64,000 nucleotides of DNA from Zhengella mangrovi. Lineage in GTDB: Bacteria; Pseudomonadota; Alphaproteobacteria; Rhizobiales; Rhizobiaceae. The stretch lies in NCBI RefSeq assembly GCF_002727065.1, contig NZ_PDVP01000002.1, forward strand, positions 434,001 through 498,000. The letters run 5' to 3'. The position numbers and the translations under genes were made by a program. Below, in pieces: positions 33,456-43,648 of the stretch. The notes beneath the pieces are model-generated. The model saw only the letters and a program-made list of their open reading frames with translations, had not been told where the DNA came from and made no database searches. Every line of letters begins with the position of its first letter. Positions within the stretch are counted from its first letter, which is position 1.

Positions 33456-35506
33456 CGGGCGGACGCAACGGATCGCCCGCCGGGCCGGACATGGCCGGCT
33501 TCGATCCCGACCTCGACGACGACACCGACGAGCCCGGCGACGAGACGGCCGGGGCCGCGGCGCTGCCGACGGCGATCGAGTGGGCGGATACGGGGATCGA
33601 TCTCGCCGGCGCGACCGGCGCGGAGGCGATCCAGCTCTACGTCAGGCACCTGCCCAACCGGCCCGGCGTCTATCGCATGATGAACGCCGGCGGCGACGTG
33701 CTCTACGTCGGCAAGGCGCGCAGCCTGAAGAAGCGCGTCACCAACTACGCCCAGGGGCGCGGCCATTCCAACCGCATCACGCGGATGATCCGCGAGACCG
33801 CGACGATGGAATTCATCGTCACCCGCACGGAAACCGAAGCGCTGCTGCTGGAGGCCAACCTCATCAAGCGGTTGCGGCCTCGCTTCAACGTCCTGATGCG
33901 CGACGACAAGTCGTTTCCCTACATCGTGCTGACGCGCAACCACCCCTCGCCCGGAATCTTCAAGCACCGCGGCGCGCGCTCGCGCGAGGCGGACTATTTC
34001 GGCCCCTTCGCCTCGGCCGGCGCCGTGGGGCGGACGATCAACGCGCTGCAGCGGGCCTTCCTGCTGCGGACATGCTCCGACTCGGTTTTCGACAGCCGCA
34101 CGCGGCCCTGCCTGCTGTACCAGATCAAGCGTTGCGCGGGACCGTGCACGGGCGAGATCGGCGAGGCGGACTACGCCATGCTGGTGGCCGAGGCCAAGGC
34201 GTTCCTGTCGGGCAAGTCGCAGGCGGTGAAGGCGCAACTGGCCGAGGCGATGCAGCACGCATCGGCGGATCTCGATTTCGAGCGCGCCGCCATCTACCGC
34301 GACCGGCTGTCGGCGCTGTCGCACGTGCAAAGCCACCAGGGCATCAACACCCAGTCCACCGAGGAGGCCGACATCTTCGCCGTGCACCAGGAAGGCGGCC
34401 AGACCTGCGTGGAGGTGTTCTTCTTCCGCACCGGCCAGAACTGGGGCAACCGCGCCTATTTCCCGAAGGCCGACGTGGCGCTCGAGGCGGGCGAAGTGCT
34501 GGGGGCCTTCCTGGCGCAGTTCTACGACGACAAGCCGGTGCCGCGGCTGGTCCTGCTGTCGCACGACATCGAGGAACAGGAGCTGCTGGCCGCCGCGCTG
34601 AGCGCCAAGGCGGAGCACCGGGTGCAGGTGAGCGTGCCGCAGCGGGGCGAGAAGAAGGACCTGGTCGACCACGCGGCTCAGAACGCGCGCGAGGCGCTGG
34701 GCCGGCGACTGGCCGAAACCTCGTCGCAGGCGCGCCTGCTCAAGGGACTGGCCGAGACCTTTGCCCTGCCGCGCGTACCGCGGCGCATCGAGGTCTACGA
34801 CAATTCGCACATCATGGGCACGAACGCCGTCGGCGGCATGATCGTGGCGGGGCCGGAAGGCTTCGTGAAGAACCAGTACCGCAAGTTCAACATCAAGGAC
34901 GAGGAACTGACGCCGGGCGACGACTTCGGCATGATGCGCGAGGTGATGCGCCGGCGGTTCTCCCGGCTCGTCAAGGAACACGGGATTCCCGACCGCGCCG
35001 CCGAGGCGGAGATAACCGCCGGCAGCGAGGACGAGGACACGCCCTTCCCCGCCTGGCCGGACCTCATCCTGATCGACGGCGGCAAGGGCCAGATGAGCGC
35101 CGTACGCGCCATTCTCGACGAGCTGGGCGTCGCCCAGGCCGTCACGGCGATCGGCGTCGCCAAGGGTGCCGACCGCGACGCGGGGCGGGAGCGCTTCCAC
35201 GTGGAGGGCAAGCCCGACTTCTCGCTGCCGCCGCGCGACCCGGTGCTCTACTTCGTGCAGCGGCTGCGCGACGAGGCGCACCGCTTCGCCATCGGCTCGC
35301 ACCGGGCACGGCGCAAGAAGGAGATGGTGAAGAACCCGCTCGACGAGATCGCCGGGATCGGGCCGGCGCGCAAAAGGGCCCTGCTGCACCACTTCGGCAC
35401 GGCGAAGGCGGTATCGCGCGCCGGACTGGAAGACCTGATGACCGTCGAGGGCATTTCAGAGCAGACGGCGCAGGTCATCTACGACCATTTTCACGAAAAA
35501 GGCTGA
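33452..35506 (+). CDS. uvrC: excinuclease ABC subunit UvrC
   Basis: The product has 684 residues. After a long acidic N-terminal extension, the GIY-YIG domain ([20 protein letters not shown]) begins near residue 68. [17 protein letters not shown] marks the Cys-rich centre, followed by the UVR motif, the RNase H-like second nuclease ([18 protein letters not shown]...[11 protein letters not shown]) and a C-terminal HhH ([17 protein letters not shown]). It makes both incisions in nucleotide excision repair. Confidence 0.97.
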   Translation: MTGGRNGSPAGPDMAGFDPDLDDDTDEPGDETAGAAALPTAIEWADTGIDLAGATGAEAIQLYVRHLPNRPGVYRMMNAGGDVLYVGKARSLKKRVTNYAQGRGHSNRITRMIRETATMEFIVTRTETEALLLEANLIKRLRPRFNVLMRDDKSFPYIVLTRNHPSPGIFKHRGARSREADYFGPFASAGAVGRTINALQRAFLLRTCSDSVFDSRTRPCLLYQIKRCAGPCTGEIGEADYAMLVAEAKAFLSGKSQAVKAQLAEAMQHASADLDFERAAIYRDRLSALSHVQSHQGINTQSTEEADIFAVHQEGGQTCVEVFFFRTGQNWGNRAYFPKADVALEAGEVLGAFLAQFYDDKPVPRLVLLSHDIEEQELLAAALSAKAEHRVQVSVPQRGEKKDLVDHAAQNAREALGRRLAETSSQARLLKGLAETFALPRVPRRIEVYDNSHIMGTNAVGGMIVAGPEGFVKNQYRKFNIKDEELTPGDDFGMMREVMRRRFSRLVKEHGIPDRAAEAEITAGSEDEDTPFPAWPDLILIDGGKGQMSAVRAILDELGVAQAVTAIGVAKGADRDAGRERFHVEGKPDFSLPPRDPVLYFVQRLRDEAHRFAIGSHRARRKKEMVKNPLDEIAGIGPARKRALLHHFGTAKAVSRAGLEDLMTVEGISEQTAQVIYDHFHEKG

Positions 35507-35605
35507 TTTGACGCCGAGGGTTGCCCCCGCTGTCGCAAACGCGGTTGACCGGCGTGCCCTCCATCTGGTTTGACAGTGACAGTTCATGACTGGATTCTGC
35601 TCTGC

Positions 35606-36196
35606 ATGGCCTCGCGCGCGTTCAATCTTCCCAATATCCTGACCTACGGCCGCATCCTCGCCGTTCCGGCGATCGGCCTGTGCTTTTTCGCCGAGGGCCG
35701 GCTGCAATCGAGCGACGTCGCGCGCTGGGTGGCGCTCGGCATTTTCGCGGCCGCCTCGATCACCGATTTCTTTGACGGCTACCTGGCGCGGGCCTGGCAG
35801 CAGACGTCCAACATCGGGCGCATGCTGGACCCGATCGCCGACAAGCTGCTCGTCGCCACCTGCCTGCTGCTGCTGGCCGCCGACACGGAGCGGACCATCG
35901 CCGGCTGGTCGCTTTGGGCGGCGATCATCATCCTGTGCCGCGAGATCCTCGTTTCCGGCCTGCGCGAATACCTGGCCGACCTGAAGGTCTCGGTGCCGGT
36001 GACGACGCTGGCCAAGTGGAAGACGACGATCCAGCTGCTCGCCATCGGCTTCCTGCTGGCGGGCCCGGCCGGCGACAAGGTGCTGCCCTACACCACCGAA
36101 ACCGGCCTCGTGCTGCTGTGGATTTCCGCCCTCGTGACGCTTTATACCGGCTATGACTATTTCCGCGCCGGGCTGAAGCACGTCATGGGCGAGTGA
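35606..36196 (+). CDS. pgsA: CDP-diacylglycerol-glycerol-3-phosphate phosphatidyltransferase PgsA
   Basis: The product has 196 residues from MASRAFNLPNILTYGRI. The transferase motif DFFDGYLARAWQQTSNIGRMLDPIADK is intact and there are several membrane helices. It makes phosphatidylglycerol phosphate. Relatives start at NLPNILT, so the ATG at 35606 was chosen over 35570. Its order after uvrC and before moaD is common in Hyphomicrobiales. Confidence 0.94.
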   Translation: MASRAFNLPNILTYGRILAVPAIGLCFFAEGRLQSSDVARWVALGIFAAASITDFFDGYLARAWQQTSNIGRMLDPIADKLLVATCLLLLAADTERTIAGWSLWAAIIILCREILVSGLREYLADLKVSVPVTTLAKWKTTIQLLAIGFLLAGPAGDKVLPYTTETGLVLLWISALVTLYTGYDYFRAGLKHVMGE

Positions 36197-36224
36197 GCCT
36201 GGCGCGAGCGGAGGAGAGCCGACC

Positions 36225-36476
36225 ATGAGACTTGTCTATTTCGCCTGGGTTCGCGAGCGCATCGGCAAGGAAAGCGAAGAGGTCAGCCTGCCGGACGGCG
36301 TGCTGACGGTCCGCGACCTGCTGGCCTGGCTGAAGACGCGCGGCCCGGAATACGAGGCGGCGCTGGAGCATTCCGATGCCATCCGCGTGGCTCTCGACAT
36401 GGAACACGTCCATCACTCGGAGAAGATCGGCACGCCGTTCGAGATCGCCCTCTTCCCGCCGATGACCGGTGGCTGA
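36225..36476 (+). CDS. moaD: molybdopterin synthase small subunit MoaD
   Basis: The product has 83 residues with a ubiquitin-like fold and the required C-terminal GlyGly (MTGG), which is thiocarboxylated to donate sulfur. FAWVRERIGKESEEV is the usual start region. GGAGAG precedes the ATG. It is followed by moaE. Confidence 0.94.
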   Translation: MRLVYFAWVRERIGKESEEVSLPDGVLTVRDLLAWLKTRGPEYEAALEHSDAIRVALDMEHVHHSEKIGTPFEIALFPPMTGG

Positions 36477-36477
36477 C

Positions 36478-36951
36478 ATGGCCGCGCCGGTGACGCCGCT
36501 GGTGCGCATCCAGCGCGAGGATTTCGATGTCCAGGCGGAAATCGCCCGGCTGACGGAGGGCCGCGGCGATGTCGGCGCGGTCGTCACCTTCACCGGCCTG
36601 TGCCGCGACGAGGCCGGCCGCCTGTCCGCGCTGGAACTGGAACATTATCCAGGCATGGCGGAAGCCGAGATCACACGCATCGCGGGCCAGGCCATCGAGC
36701 GCTGGCCGCTGACGGGGCTGACCGCCATTCACCGTTTCGGCACGATCGCGCCCGGCGGGCAGATCGTGCTCGTCGTCGCGGCGTCCTCGCACCGGCAGGC
36801 CGCCTTCGAGGCCGCGTCCTTCCTGATGGACTACCTGAAGACGCGGGCGCCGTTCTGGAAGAAGGAACACCTGGCCGACGGCACGACCGGGCACTGGGTG
36901 GAGGCCAAGGACGCGGACGACGCGGCGCTGAAGCGCTGGGAAGGCTCGTGA
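36478..36951 (+). CDS. moaE: molybdopterin synthase large subunit MoaE
   Basis: The product has 157 residues from the ATG one base after the moaD stop; a GTG at 36469 is an alternative. AVVTFTGLCRDEAG, LELEHYPGMAEAEI, HRFG and FWKKEH are MoaE blocks, with the catalytic Lys in the last. With MoaD it converts cPMP to molybdopterin. The molybdopterin oxidoreductase at 25.7 kb is a possible user of the cofactor. Confidence 0.95.
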   Translation: MAAPVTPLVRIQREDFDVQAEIARLTEGRGDVGAVVTFTGLCRDEAGRLSALELEHYPGMAEAEITRIAGQAIERWPLTGLTAIHRFGTIAPGGQIVLVVAASSHRQAAFEAASFLMDYLKTRAPFWKKEHLADGTTGHWVEAKDADDAALKRWEGS

Positions 36952-37009
36952 TCATTGGCACTTCCGGACGCGTAGCCGGCGTCCGCTTTCGCTGGAAGTG
37001 CTTGAAAAC

Positions 37010-37708
37010 TCAGGCAGCCAGGCCGAGCGTGAAGGAAGCGTGCGAGACCGCCGTGAAGTGGCAGGCCGCCGCGGCCAGGACGAAGCTGTGCCAGATGACG
37101 TTCTGGTAGGCCAGCGAATGCCAGACATGGAAGCCGAGGCCCACCGTGTAGAGCAGGCCGCCGGTGATGATCAGCACGGCGTCGACCGTCGGCAGGGTTT
37201 CCATCATCGGCCAGACCAGCGCCACGCTGGCCCAGCCGAGGGCCAGGTAAAGCGGGATGGTGTAGCGGTCGCGGTGCATGCGGCCGAAGATCTTCAGCCC
37301 GACGCCGACCAGCGCCCCGCTCCAGATGACGGCCAGCATGGCATGCGAGAAGACCGAGCCGATGAGAATCGTCAGCGGGGTGTAGGTTCCGGCGATCTTG
37401 AGGAAGATGGCCGCCTGGTCGAAGCGGCGCAGCAAGGGCTTGAGGGACGGATGCGGAATGATGTTGTAGGCCATGGAGAAGGAGAACATGGCCACCAGCG
37501 TGACCGCGTAGACGCTGAGCGCCAGACGGATGCCGGGCTCGAGATAGACAGCGGCCAGGGCCAGGACCGCGCCACCCGCGGCAAGGCTGGCTGCAATCGC
37601 CACCCCGTGGATGATGCCGTCAGCGAGGATCTCGCGGGCCGTATAATCCCTGTAATCGAACACGCCTGCCTGCCGGTTGCTGTTGTTGCCGGTCGTTATT
37701 GAAAACAA
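37010..37708 (-). CDS. hemolysin III family membrane protein (TrhA/PAQR-like)
   Basis: The product has 232 residues and seven predicted membrane helices. FSFSMAYNIIPH, RRFDQAAIFLKIAGTYTPL and FHVWHSLAYQNVIWHSFVLAAAACHF are the family blocks with the metal-binding Ser-His-Asp-His residues. The role is probably membrane homeostasis rather than hemolysis. It converges with moaE. Confidence 0.88.
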   Translation of the reverse strand: MFSITTGNNSNRQAGVFDYRDYTAREILADGIIHGVAIAASLAAGGAVLALAAVYLEPGIRLALSVYAVTLVAMFSFSMAYNIIPHPSLKPLLRRFDQAAIFLKIAGTYTPLTILIGSVFSHAMLAVIWSGALVGVGLKIFGRMHRDRYTIPLYLALGWASVALVWPMMETLPTVDAVLIITGGLLYTVGLGFHVWHSLAYQNVIWHSFVLAAAACHFTAVSHASFTLGLAA

Positions 37709-37765
37709 TCATGTCATAAATCAGTGAAAACTTGGTAACGCGGCGGAAGGCCGCAGCCGAGACGA

Positions 37766-37795
37766 AAAAAAGCCGGGCTTGCGGCCCGGCTTTTT
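37766..37795. terminator. intrinsic terminator downstream of ndk
   Basis: Arms AGCCGGGC (37771-37778) and GCCCGGCT (37784-37791) with flanking A and T runs on either side form a strong hairpin 46 bases after the ndk stop. It works in both orientations, and also insulates the hemolysin III gene's upstream region. Confidence 0.88.
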
Positions 37796-37840
37796 CCCGA
37801 TTCCTTTCAATGGCCTGCAGTGGCAGGCTCAGCCGTTGAT

Positions 37841-38263
37841 TCAGCCGACGATCTCGTTGCCGCCGAACCAGAAGGCGATTTCCTCGGCCGCCGTTTCCGG
37901 GGCGTCGGAGCCATGCACGGAGTTCTCGCCGATGGACTGGGCGAAGGCCTTGCGGATGGTCCCCTCGGCGGCATCGGCCGGGTTGGTGGCGCCCATGACT
38001 TCGCGGTTCTTCGCGATGGCGTTCTCGCCTTCCAGCACCTGGACGATGGTCGGGCCGGAGGACATGAACTCGGTCAGTTCACCGAAGAAGGGACGCTCCT
38101 TGTGAACGGCGTAGAACTGCTCGGCCTGGCGGCGGCTCATCCACACGCGCTTGGAGGCAACGACGCGAAGGCCCGCGTCTTCCAGCATCTTGGTGATGGC
38201 ACCGGTCAGGTTGCGCTTGGTGGCGTCGGGCTTGATCATCGAAAAAGTGCGTTCAATGGCCAT
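37841..38263 (-). CDS. ndk: nucleoside-diphosphate kinase Ndk
   Basis: The product has 140 residues, the usual length. His117 in [13 protein letters not shown] is the phosphorylated catalytic residue, [13 protein letters not shown] begins the fold, and the Arg/Lys binding residues are in place. It equilibrates nucleoside triphosphates. It is a single gene with its own terminator. Confidence 0.97.
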   Translation of the reverse strand: MAIERTFSMIKPDATKRNLTGAITKMLEDAGLRVVASKRVWMSRRQAEQFYAVHKERPFFGELTEFMSSGPTIVQVLEGENAIAKNREVMGATNPADAAEGTIRKAFAQSIGENSVHGSDAPETAAEEIAFWFGGNEIVG

Positions 38264-38389
38264 GATGGTCCTCGGATCCCTTGGTTCTCGTGAAATGGCG
38301 CGGCGCCGCGGGGCACGGCCCGCAGCGCCGGTTCGCGGGCGCTATAGCGCGTCTGGATGAAAAACGAAAGACGCCGCGCGCCGCCGCAT

Positions 38390-39097
38390 TCAGCCGCAGG
38401 CGGGAACCTTCGCGCCGAGCCCGCCATGAAGGTCGAGGCAGCGGGCGAACCAGTCGGCCACCGGATCGCCGGCCGGCAGGAATTCGTGCGCCGAGACGAC
38501 GCGGGCCCACTGGAAGGCGCCGAATACGATGTAATCGGCGAAGAGCGGTCCTTCCCCGCCGAGGAACGGCTGTTTCTTCAGCGTGGCGCGCAGCGGATCG
38601 AGCGACTTGGAAAAGGCGGCCTGGGCTTCCTCGCCGGTCATGCGGATGTCTTCCAGCGGCTTGCCGAACTTGCCCTCACGGTCGGCGCGGAACCAGGCCT
38701 GGTCTTCCGGCGACAGACAGTCGTGGATATCCATGATGGCGACGCGGACGAGTTGCGGGTGGACGACCCATTGCGTCCAGCTTTCCACGAAGCGCGTCGT
38801 GGCGCGGCCGCCCTCCCCGCCGAACAGCGACGGGCGGTCCGGGTAGGTGTCCTCGAGATACTCGGCGATGGCGAAGCTGTCGGAAACGATCCTGCCGCCG
38901 TCGTTGATCACGGGGACGGTCTTCGAGGCGCCGCCTTCGATCTGCCGGACCTCGGGAAAGCGCGTCGGCACGCGGGTGAAATCAAGGCCCTTGTGGGCCA
39001 GCGACATGGCGGTCTTCCAGCAATGGGGGCTGAACGGGCGGGCGGCGTCGGCGCCGACAAGATCGTAAAGCTGAATGGTCACTTTGCTATCCCTCAC
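38390..39097 (-). CDS. glutathione S-transferase family protein
   Basis: The product has 235 residues. FSPHCWKTAMSL has a Cys and a proline-rich start like beta/zeta-type GSTs; TVPVINDGGRIVSDSFAIAEYL is the thioredoxin-fold block that binds glutathione. The helical C-terminal domain ends in GGLGAKVPACG. An internal GTG at residue 6 (VTIQLYDL) could be the real start. It diverges from the DinB gene. The substrate is unknown. Confidence 0.85.
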   Translation of the reverse strand: MRDSKVTIQLYDLVGADAARPFSPHCWKTAMSLAHKGLDFTRVPTRFPEVRQIEGGASKTVPVINDGGRIVSDSFAIAEYLEDTYPDRPSLFGGEGGRATTRFVESWTQWVVHPQLVRVAIMDIHDCLSPEDQAWFRADREGKFGKPLEDIRMTGEEAQAAFSKSLDPLRATLKKQPFLGGEGPLFADYIVFGAFQWARVVSAHEFLPAGDPVADWFARCLDLHGGLGAKVPACG

Positions 39098-39145
39098 GAG
39101 GTGTTATTGTGCCGCGACTATCGCGGGGCCGCGGGGAGAAATAAA

Positions 39146-39664
39146 GTGGATGCCAGGCAAAATTTCCAGATGTTCGCCCATTACAACGCGTGGGCGAACG
39201 GGCGCCTCTACGATGCGGCGGGCGAACTGGACGACAGGGCCTGGCGCCACGATTGCGGCGCCTTCTTCAAGTCGATGATGGGCACGCTGAACCATATCCT
39301 GGTCGGCGACCGGGTCTGGATGAAGCGGTTTACCGGCGAAGGCACGAACCCGCCGTCGCTCGACGCCATCCTGCACGAGGACTATGCCAGCCTGCGGGCG
39401 GCGCGCGAGGCGGAGGACCGGCGCATCCTCGCCTTCGCCGAGGGGCTGGACGATGCGGCCGTCGCCGGGCGGTTCACCTACACGACGATGACGGACCTGC
39501 GCACGGTCAGCCAGCGGCTTGCCCCGGCGCTCAGCCATTTCTTCAATCACCAGACGCATCATCGCGGCCAGGCGCACATGATCCTGTCGGTTCTCGGCAA
39601 GGCGCCGCCGGAACTGGACCTGATCTATTTTCACCGCGCCCCGGAGGGCCGGCGCTTCGCCTGA
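39146..39664 (+). CDS. DinB family protein
   Basis: The product has 172 residues. It starts at GTG (VDARQNFQMFAHYNAWAN), with GGGGAGA before it; no nearby ATG fits. The metal-binding His triad of the four-helix DinB/YfiT family appears in MGTLNHILVGDRVW and FNHQTHHRGQ. Such proteins bind divalent metal and often act as thiol-dependent transferases. The role is not known. Confidence 0.85.
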   Translation: MDARQNFQMFAHYNAWANGRLYDAAGELDDRAWRHDCGAFFKSMMGTLNHILVGDRVWMKRFTGEGTNPPSLDAILHEDYASLRAAREAEDRRILAFAEGLDDAAVAGRFTYTTMTDLRTVSQRLAPALSHFFNHQTHHRGQAHMILSVLGKAPPELDLIYFHRAPEGRRFA

Positions 39665-39703
39665 CCCCTTGCGCCCGCTTGCAGCTTCAGCCAAAAGCGG
39701 GCC

Positions 39704-41596
39704 ATGCTGACGATTTCAGACCTTTCGCTTCGCATTGCAGGCCGCCTGCTGATCGACCATGCCACGCTGTCGCTGCCCGAGGGCGCGAAGGCCGGGCTCG
39801 TCGGGCGCAACGGCACGGGCAAGACGACGCTGTTCCGCGCCATCACGGGCGACCTTTCCCCCGAAACCGGGTCGATCCACCTGCCGAAGAACATGAAGAT
39901 CGGCCAGGTGGCACAGGAGGCGCCGGGCACGGACGAGCCGCTGATCGAGATCGTGCTGAAGGCCGACACCGAGCGCATGGCCCTGCTTGCGGAAGCGGAG
40001 ACGGCGACGGATCCGCACCGCATCGCGGAGATCCAGATGCGGCTGGCGGACATCCAGGCCCACTCGGCGGAGGCCCGCGCGGCCTCCATCCTGTCGGGCC
40101 TGGGCTTCGACGCGGAAGCGCAGAAGCGCCCGGCGAAGAGCTTTTCGGGCGGCTGGCGGATGCGCGTGGCGCTGGCAGCCGTGCTGTTTGCCGAACCGGA
40201 CCTGCTGCTGCTCGACGAACCGACGAACTACCTCGACCTGGAAGGCACGCTGTGGCTGGAAAGCTACCTGTCGCGCTATCCGCACACGGTGCTGCTGATT
40301 TCCCACGACCGCGACCTGCTCAACCGGGCGGTCAATTCCATCGTGCACCTGGACCAGCAGAAGCTGACCTTCTGGCGCGGCGGCTACGACCAGTTCGAGC
40401 GGCAGCGCGCCGAAAAGGCGGTGCTGGCGGAAAAGATGCGCGAGAAGCAGGAAGCCAAGCGCAAGCACATGGAAAGCTTCGTCGAGCGTTTCCGCGCCAA
40501 GGCCTCCAAGGCGCGCCAGGCGCAAAGCCGGCTGAAGGCGCTGGAGCGCATGGCGCCCATCGCCGCCGCCATCAACGACCACGTCGCGCCGATCCGGTTC
40601 CCGGAGCCGGAAAAGCGGGCCGCGTCGCCGGCGATCGCGCTGGAGGGCGGCTCGGTCGGCTACGTGCCCGGCCAGCCCGTGCTGAAGCGGCTTTCGCTGC
40701 GCATCGATGCCGACGACCGCATCGCCCTGCTCGGCGCCAACGGCAACGGCAAGTCGACCTTCGCCAAGCTGATCGCCGGGCGGCTCAAGCCGGAGACGGG
40801 CATGCTGACGCTGTCGCCCAATCTCAAGGTGGCCTTCTTCGCCCAGCACCAGATGGACGACCTGCGGCCGGAGGAAAGCGCGGTGGACCACGTGCGCGCG
40901 CTGATGCCAAAGGAGCCGGAGGCGCGGGTGCGCGCCCGCGTGGCGCAGATGGGGCTGGCGACGGAGAAGATGGACACGCCGGCCAGGAACCTCTCCGGCG
41001 GCGAAAAGGCGCGCCTGCTGATGGGGCTTGCCGCGTTCGACGGGCCGAACCTGCTGATCCTCGACGAACCGACCAACCACCTGGACATCGACAGCCGCCA
41101 GGCGCTGATCGAGGCGCTGAACGACTTCCCCGGCGCGGTCATCGTGATCTCGCACGACCGGCACCTGGTCGAGGCCACCGCCGACCGGCTGTGGCTCGTG
41201 CACGACGGCGGGGTCAGCCCCTACGACGGCGACCTCGACGACTACCGCCAGTTCATCACCGGCGCGGCCAGGGCGGCGGCCGACGCGAAGAAGCCGAAGG
41301 ATGACGGCCCTGCCCCGGTCTCCAAGGCCGACCAGCGGCGCGAGGCGGCGCAGAAGCGCGAGTTGCTGAAGCCCCTGTCGAAAAAGATCAAGGACGCCGA
41401 GAGCCTGATGGACAAGCTCGGCAAGCGCATCCAGGCCATCGAAACGGAGCTGGCGGATCCCGCGCTCTACGACAAGAACCCGAAGAAGGCCGGCGACCTC
41501 GGCAAGGAACGGGCGGACCTCACTGCCCGGCTGGCGCAGGCCGAGGAAAGCTGGCTGGAGATGTCGGCCGAATACGAGGACGCGATGGCGGGATGA
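39704..41596 (+). CDS. ABC-F family ATP-binding protein (Uup/Ydi-like)
   Basis: The product has 630 residues with two complete ATPase domains and no membrane helices. First domain: GRNGTGKTTLF, FSGGWRMRVALA, LDEPTNYLDLEG; second: GANGNGKSTFA, LSGGEKARLLMG, LDEPTNHLDIDS. The region between them holds the linker helices that contact the ribosome (P-site tRNA interaction motif), and the C-terminal end is a charged coiled coil. It probably acts as a translation factor. Confidence 0.93.
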   Translation: MLTISDLSLRIAGRLLIDHATLSLPEGAKAGLVGRNGTGKTTLFRAITGDLSPETGSIHLPKNMKIGQVAQEAPGTDEPLIEIVLKADTERMALLAEAETATDPHRIAEIQMRLADIQAHSAEARAASILSGLGFDAEAQKRPAKSFSGGWRMRVALAAVLFAEPDLLLLDEPTNYLDLEGTLWLESYLSRYPHTVLLISHDRDLLNRAVNSIVHLDQQKLTFWRGGYDQFERQRAEKAVLAEKMREKQEAKRKHMESFVERFRAKASKARQAQSRLKALERMAPIAAAINDHVAPIRFPEPEKRAASPAIALEGGSVGYVPGQPVLKRLSLRIDADDRIALLGANGNGKSTFAKLIAGRLKPETGMLTLSPNLKVAFFAQHQMDDLRPEESAVDHVRALMPKEPEARVRARVAQMGLATEKMDTPARNLSGGEKARLLMGLAAFDGPNLLILDEPTNHLDIDSRQALIEALNDFPGAVIVISHDRHLVEATADRLWLVHDGGVSPYDGDLDDYRQFITGAARAAADAKKPKDDGPAPVSKADQRREAAQKRELLKPLSKKIKDAESLMDKLGKRIQAIETELADPALYDKNPKKAGDLGKERADLTARLAQAEESWLEMSAEYEDAMAG

Positions 41597-42399
41597 CGAT
41601 CCGCAGCGAAACACGCGATGCCGTGACGATCGTCACCATCGACCGGCCGGACGCCCGCAACGCGGTCAACCCGGCCATGGCCACGGCGCTCTACGAGGCC
41701 TTTCTCGCTTTCGAGGCCGATGGCAGCCAGCGCGTGGCGATCCTCACCGGCGTTCCCGGCGCCTTCTGCGCCGGGTTCGACCTGAAAGCCGCCGCGGCCG
41801 GCATGGACGACGGCTGGTTCGCGCGCCATGCCATCGGCGACGACTGGGACAACCCCGCAAGCTCCCCGCGCCCCGGCCCGATGGGGCCGACCCGGCTGCT
41901 GCTCTCCAAGCCGGTCATCGCCGCCATTTCCGGCGCGGCCGTGGCCGGCGGCATGGAACTGGCGCTCTGGTGCGACCTGCGGGTGATGGAGGCCTCGGCC
42001 TACATGGGCGTCTACTGCCGGCGCTGGGGCGTGCCGCTGATCGACGGCGGTACGGTGCGCCTGCCGCGCATCGTCGGCCAGGGCCGCGCGATGGACCTGA
42101 TCCTGACCGGTCGCGAGGTCAAGGCGGACGAGTGCCTCGCGATGGGCCTCGCCACCGCCGTGGCGCCCGACGGCGCCGCGCTGCAGGCGGCGCTGGAACT
42201 GGCCGGAACGCTGGCCCGCTTTCCGCAATCGACCATGCGGGCCGACCGAATGAGCGCGCTGACGCAATGGGGCAAGGACCCGGCGGCGGCGCTCGCCAAT
42301 GAATGGAAGAGCCTCGAGACGTTCACGCGCGACGGCGTGGGCGGGGCGGCGCGGTTCTCCGCCGGCAAGGGCCGTGGCGGCCGCTTCGACGATCTCTGA
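41593..42399 (+). CDS. crotonase/enoyl-CoA hydratase family protein
   Basis: The product has 268 residues. It overlaps the ABC-F gene by four bases. DRPDARNAVNPAMATALYEAF and GAFCAGFDLKA (oxyanion-hole loop) and AAVAGGMELALWCDLRVM are the crotonase blocks. The usual catalytic Glu of hydratases is less clear (RRWGVPLIDGGTVRL), so the reaction may be hydration, isomerisation or something else. Confidence 0.88.
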   Translation: MTIRSETRDAVTIVTIDRPDARNAVNPAMATALYEAFLAFEADGSQRVAILTGVPGAFCAGFDLKAAAAGMDDGWFARHAIGDDWDNPASSPRPGPMGPTRLLLSKPVIAAISGAAVAGGMELALWCDLRVMEASAYMGVYCRRWGVPLIDGGTVRLPRIVGQGRAMDLILTGREVKADECLAMGLATAVAPDGAALQAALELAGTLARFPQSTMRADRMSALTQWGKDPAAALANEWKSLETFTRDGVGGAARFSAGKGRGGRFDDL

Positions 42400-42404
42400 C
42401 CCCG

Positions 42405-42563
42405 CTATTCCGGCGCGATGCGGCGCCGGTCGATCGGCAGGTCGGCGCGGCCCCGCGCATCCATGTGCAGGAAGGCCGGATGGGCCAGCGGGTCGCGGCG
42501 GTACAGATTTTCTTGATCGACGGGGTCCGGCCCGGCGGCCAGCAGTTTCCTGATCCAGATCAT
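42405..42563 (-). CDS. small conserved-looking protein of unknown function
   Basis: The product has 52 residues from MIWIRKLLAAG with AAGGA eight bases upstream; a start at 42581 is possible. It is basic and Arg/Asp-rich with no motif (DPVDQENLYRRDPLAHPAF). It is divergent from the LysR gene and convergent with the crotonase gene, so it may be the LysR target. Its size keeps confidence moderate. Confidence 0.55.
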   Translation of the reverse strand: MIWIRKLLAAGPDPVDQENLYRRDPLAHPAFLHMDARGRADLPIDRRRIAPE

Positions 42564-42651
42564 GATGATTTCCTTTTTCATGGATGTTGCATAGACTGGG
42601 ACCGTGTCCAACGCGATCCACAAGTGCTGCCCATGATTCAGGTTTTCTAAA

Positions 42652-43566
42652 GTGCGGGAACTCAACCGCGTTCACCTGACCGGCCTCAGGGCGGTCGAGG
42701 CCACGGCCCGCCTCGGCTCGCTGAAGGCGGCGGCCGACGAACTCGGCGTCACGCCCGGGGCCGTAAGCCAGCAGATCCAGCGCACCGAGGACATGCTGGG
42801 CCGGCCGCTGTTCCAGCGGTCCGCGCGGGGCCTCAGCCTGACACCGGTGGGCGAAGAGGTGGCGGAATGGCTGACGCGCGGCATGAACGACCTGGCGACC
42901 GCCGTGCGGCTGGCCGATCCGGGCCGCGACCAGACGCTGGTCGTTTCGGTGGCGCCCATCTTCGCCAGCCGCTGGCTGGTGTGGCGGCTGAAGCGCTTCT
43001 ACCGGCGCCATCCGGGCATCAAGGTGCGCATCCAGCCCGAGGTCGGCCTGGTCGACCCGGGGCATTCCGACATCGACCTGTGCATCCGCGTCGGGCGCGG
43101 CCCGTGGCCAGGCGTGAATGCGGAGAAACTGCTGGAGCAACGGGTCTTCCCGGTGTGCAGCGCGCGCATCGCAGACCAGGTCCGCTCGCGCGCCGACCTG
43201 TTGCGGTTCCCGGTCATCCGCGAGGACGACAACCTGCTCGGCTGGGCGGAGTGGCTGGCCTGTCACGGCATGGACGACGTGACGCTGCCGGACGGCCCTG
43301 CCCTTTCGGACGGATCGCTGTGCCTCGACATGGCGATGACCGGCCAGGGCGTCTACATGGCATGGGAGACGCTGGCGAGCGACGCCATCGTCCGCGGGCA
43401 GATCGTTCAGCCCTTCCCGGAACGGGTGGAAACCGGGGCCGGCTACTGGCTGATCACGCCGAAGGGACGGACGGCGCCGGCCAAGCTGCGGGCGTTCACC
43501 ACGTTCCTGCGCGAGGAGATCGCCCGCTCGATCGCCGAATGGCGCGGGACGCCGCCGGCCGGTTGA
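42652..43566 (+). CDS. LysR family transcriptional regulator
   Basis: The product has 304 residues from GTG 42652. The N-terminal HTH reads LRAVEATARLGSLKAAADELGVTPGAVSQQIQRTEDMLG, close to the GcvA/AmpR type, and the effector domain follows (VSVAPIFASRWLVWRLKRFYRRHP). The target is probably the divergent 52-residue gene or its own gene. No ATG near the start fits the family N-terminus. Confidence 0.9.
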   Translation: MRELNRVHLTGLRAVEATARLGSLKAAADELGVTPGAVSQQIQRTEDMLGRPLFQRSARGLSLTPVGEEVAEWLTRGMNDLATAVRLADPGRDQTLVVSVAPIFASRWLVWRLKRFYRRHPGIKVRIQPEVGLVDPGHSDIDLCIRVGRGPWPGVNAEKLLEQRVFPVCSARIADQVRSRADLLRFPVIREDDNLLGWAEWLACHGMDDVTLPDGPALSDGSLCLDMAMTGQGVYMAWETLASDAIVRGQIVQPFPERVETGAGYWLITPKGRTAPAKLRAFTTFLREEIARSIAEWRGTPPAG

Positions 43567-43648
43567 GCCGTTCAAGGCTGGACATGGCGCCGTCATGGAT
43601 TATGTCTGGCTGCGATCCCACTCCAGAATCCCATCCAGGACTTTTCCC

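Noticed and set aside
33152-35392. 746-codon minus-strand open frame antisense to uvrC
   Set aside because: UvrC domains on the plus strand are complete, and the antisense product has no motif.
39716-43596. Long minus-strand frames opposite the ABC-F, crotonase and LysR genes
   Set aside because: They mirror genuine genes and have low-complexity Arg/Gly/Ala composition.
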